Source: Luscinia megarhynchos
Lineage: Eukaryota; Chordata; Aves; Passeriformes; Turdidae
Direction: 5' to 3'
Length of the DNA stretch: 64,000 nt
Assembly: GCA_034336665.1 (NCBI GenBank)
Contig: CM067569.1
Location: forward strand, 6,672,820-6,736,819
Shown: piece by piece, positions 60,601 through 64,000 of the stretch
Numbering within the stretch: position 1 is the stretch's first letter
How the letters are laid out: each line of letters opens with the position of its first letter
Program-made: the position numbers and the translations under genes
Notes under the pieces: generated by a model
Database searches by the model: none
Told to the model about the DNA's origin: nothing
The model's input: only the letters and a program-made list of their open reading frames with translations

Positions 60601-62685
60601 TCACAAACCACTCACATTGCATGCAACAGCCACACATGCTGCATTTGATGCTCCCTGTGGTCTGGAAATTAGGATCCCAAGGTATGCTGGAAGCAAAGAG
60701 GACTGCAGGGACTGCTCCCAGCTGGAGTTCCAGCCTTTGCCTCTGCTGAGACTGCCACCACACATGCAATTAGCATTCATTATATGGCAGTGTTTTTATG
60801 ATGTGGGTGCATCTCCACCTGGAACAAGTTGAAAAAGCATAAAAGCCATCAAAGTGTTATCAGATGTTACTAACGTTGAGCCCACTAAAATCTGGACCAC
60901 ATCTGAACTACTGGCACACAGATGACAAGTCCTACATCCCATTAAGAATTTCCTGAGTCCTCAGACTTACTGCTCATGAACAGAATGTCATTCTTTGAAT
61001 GACAAAGCAGAGGATAAGAATGTTTCTGATGGGTCCATTAATGGCTTTTCAGTCCAGAACCTGTAACGTCTTTCTGACACTGTTTTGTCTCTCAGGAGGA
61101 TTCCTTGCACAGACTTTCTGCCCTGCTGTGGCTGCTGGTGGTGAGACCTGTGCCAGAGCCCACTATCCATAAACACTGTGCTGGTTCAAGAATGGGTCTC
61201 CAACCAAGCTGGCTGCACAAACCTCCCCAGGCCAGAGGAAACAGCCTCCTCTGTATTTTCAGTCTCAAGCACCTCTTCACCACATTAATGTCTACACAGA
61301 AAATGGCTTTTTCTTCCTCTGCTGTTGTTTTTCCCCTTGTAACCCTTCTGAAAAGATTATTTTCCACTCCTTCCACTCATTCCTCCATGGTTCCCCTGTG
61401 ATTCCACACCAGGAATACCCTGCCCTCTGCTCCTAAGTGCTCGTGACAGCTGCCATCTTGGCCCAATCAGGGGTGATTGATCCAGCATCCTTCAGCCTCA
61501 AGTGCATTTGATCTGTGAAGCTCTCCAGCTGGGGCTCTAATAACTCATATCCGCTGTGGGTTACACATCAAGCAACTCCTTCCCCATCAGTCACGTCTTT
61601 CCTGATAGGAGAGTTCTTCAGTGAAGCCCTTCACATCTAATCCACCATCTCATGCAGATCATGACGGGGAAAATTTATGAAAAGCAATATTTTATACTGC
61701 TTTGAAGCAAACAAAGCTGATCTCCATGTCAATTTTGTTGAATAAAAACTTCTGTGGGCAGAGACTGTGAATTCTTCCAGGATTTAGGCCATGATAAGAA
61801 CAGTCAAATCATAAATATTTATGCACTAAATGAGCCATTACTCACTACTTTGTCTCATTTTCACTAACTCTGTGACTATATTTACTGTATTTGCATCCAG
61901 ATCTTGCTCTTCAGTGTGAGCTGCTGCTGTCACTGCCAGCCCAAGGCTGCTGCACACTGCTCTGCCATCTGGAAACTGCCTCCCAACTCTAACAGAGCCA
62001 GGCCCAGACACTCCTGCTTGTGAGGGATCACTCTTTCAGTGCACCTGAACAGAAGACTTAAATACCTTTTCATACCTGACAATGTGTGTCCAACTCTCTA
62101 CCCTCCTTTAGGCTCATGGCACAAGCCAAATGACCACATTACTTTTACTGGTTGGGTGGTGCTGCCTAAATCACAGTTTATGGTGATATGTTTTGCACTG
62201 TCAGACTGCACTGGGTTGTCCACCTGTCACACAAATATGAAACTAAATAATAAGATAATAAGGTTTGCTGAGTGGTTTTTTTTAGCTCTGTGGCAATATG
62301 TTTCTATGCATTACAGACATGGAAACCAGAACAGGATGGACAGAGTATTTTCTATCTCTGAGAGACAGCAGGTTGCAAAGGAGGAAAACAAGGACAGCAA
62401 AATCTGTAGAGAGGTTTCTCCTCATCTCTCTACTTAGAACTCAGTGATTACCGAGCCAGAATTGTTATCTTTGGATTTAGTTGCTTTGAAAGTTTTTCTT
62501 TCATGGTTTTGTCCCATCTCCCATTGATCTAATGGGAACTTTTAATTGCTACATTCTCCCATGACAAGGAGTATCCAAGGCTTGATTATATGCTGTGTGA
62601 AGTGCCGTTTTCTCTCCTTTCTGTTTCTTTTCTTAAGCCTGTCACATGTGGGATTCATTTGTCAGCCCAAGCTCTCATAGTGAGA

Positions 62686-62965
62686 GATGTTTGAAAATCA
62701 TTCCATCATTCCTTGTTTCCCTTCTCTGAGCCCTTGTAATGTTACACATCTCTCCATCAGCCTCTCACCTCTCTCCAGACTGGAGAGCTCCTGTACATGT
62801 CCTGTATGGAAGTTGTTCCCTATCTTTGTTCATCTTTTATCCCTGGGCTATAAAGTTTCTTTCCCAAATTTACACATCCTTTGGAAGGTGAAGGACCAGA
62901 GCTGTGCACAATATTCAACAGTCAGGTGCATTATTGATTTATGGAGGGTAATGGTTGTGTGATTT
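62686..62965 (-). repeat. Old CR1 LINE fragment
   Basis: CTCTCCAGACTGGAGAGCTC, then GAGCTGTGCACAATATTCAA and GATTTATGGAGGGTAATGGT match the internal 3' part of older CR1 copies (inverted). It is more diverged than the other CR1 tails here. Confidence 0.65.
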
Positions 62966-64000
62966 GTTCCCTCTCCTTCTACAAAATCAATTTTTATCCC
63001 CTTAACTGACAGATTCTATAGGAAAGAAAGCTGTTTACTGCCATCCCTTGGTCATAACTAGAATGATTTGATGCAGAATCCCTATTTAAACCCAGTCAAA
63101 ATTCCCTTAAATCCATAAAGTAAATGGGAAGGTATTAAGGTACTGTCCCAATGACAAATATATAGGGTATAAATTCAGGATTAACTGCTCTCCATAAAAG
63201 GAGACCCCACTGATATGACAGTAACAAATTACATAAAGACCAGTTATTAAAAATGCTGACTGGTCTAGAATATCCCAAGGAAAACCTTGAGGGACAGGAA
63301 TTGCAGTTATCATATCCAAAGTTCATGATATCTTGCAAGTCCTTTCACTGATTTCTGAGAACTTTGACATGGTACCAAAGTTCTACACTGATTTTAATCT
63401 GAAGACACAAAATTAGATAATGTGAGAGTAGTGATATGAATGGAGGGACTTGCTATGTAAGGCCAAAATCACAGCAAACATGACAGAGTTAAATGAAGTT
63501 TCTTCCAGTTCTGTAGTTTTTATTTTTATAAAATATTTTTCTATTTGCTATCACTCATTACATCTTTCATATCATCAATGCTAAATTGTATCTAATTATT
63601 AATAAGAACTGAATACATATTGGAGTGCAACAGACATAAGATGGCATGTAAATATTCTGAAAACCTCAGCTCCAACTGGTAAATTTGCTAGTGGAGAATA
63701 TTGTACATTCTGTCATAATCAAGCATTTTTTATTATCCAGAAATGTTCACATTCAGTGGGCATGCATATCATCTACAAGTTAAAAGATGGTTAATTAAAG
63801 TTAGTGGTTTCTTTTATATGAATTATATATTTTTATTCTAAATCATTGGTTTTAATTGAAATTTATTATTGACAATTCAAATTATTAATAATACAAGCAA
63901 AATTTTGAAGAAACAACAATATTCTTATTTTAATGTGCTCCACAGTTATGTAATTACAGGATATCCATATCCCAGTGAAACAGGTGGGCTTTTCTTTTTA

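Larger units (their letters stand above)
52304..64000. other. Intergenic DNA, no gene recognised
   Basis: About 11.7 kb with no credible coding exon on either strand. It contains CR1 pieces at 53083-53170 and 62686-62965 and a pair of CTCF-like motifs at 54599-54660. The last 500 bp are strongly AT-rich. I found no potassium-channel pore signature that would mark KCNK18. Confidence 0.65.

Noticed and set aside
61448..61466. YY1-like motif (CCAAGATGGCAGC on the - strand)
   Set aside because: A single short motif far from any gene; expected by chance in a window of this size.

Overview
The window is vertebrate genomic DNA, most likely from a bird and probably a passerine. It has CR1 retroposon tails with the avian end motif (ATTCTATGATTC), compact introns, and two recognisable genes in the conserved vertebrate order and orientation: PDZD8 on the + strand converging tail to tail on SLC18A2 on the - strand. 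The genes were called by translating exons, recognising the protein families and checking every splice junction by phase. No database search was possible.

Region 1 (1-11.2 kb) is the 3' half of PDZD8. It contains a long intron, the PDZ exon (5186-5348), a large last coding exon (6405-8581) and an AT-rich 3' UTR with polyadenylation signals near 10.94 and 11.18 kb. Exons for the N-terminal membrane anchor and lipid-transfer (SMP) domain lie before the window.

Region 2 (about 12-37.2 kb) is the complete coding part of SLC18A2 (VMAT2) on the - strand. It has 15 coding exons, all with GT-AG introns and matching phases. They give a 519-residue protein with the key transport residues, the luminal disulfide cysteines and three luminal N-glycosylation sites. 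The ATG lies in a perfect Kozak context within a GC-rich first coding exon.

Region 3 (37.2-39.2 kb) is the SLC18A2 upstream region. It is unusually rich in arrays: a G-rich degenerate array next to the ATG, GC boxes, a two-unit (30/19 bp) minisatellite, a CR1 fragment, and a roughly 735-bp pyrimidine pentanucleotide tract made of CTTCT then CCCTT repeats. The tract appears to have grown out of the CR1.

Region 4 (39.2-64 kb) is intergenic. I see no credible protein-coding gene there, including none resembling KCNK18, the next gene in mammals. It holds a few CR1 fragments, a 13-bp minisatellite at 52.2 kb and a pair of CTCF-like motifs at 54.6 kb.

Functionally the two genes are unrelated neighbours: PDZD8 is an ER contact-site lipid-transfer protein and SLC18A2 is the vesicular monoamine/proton antiporter. 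I found no undescribed biological system. The most interesting signals are the repeat architecture at the SLC18A2 promoter, the CTCF-like pair, and a sharply bounded GC-rich island inside the last PDZD8 exon.
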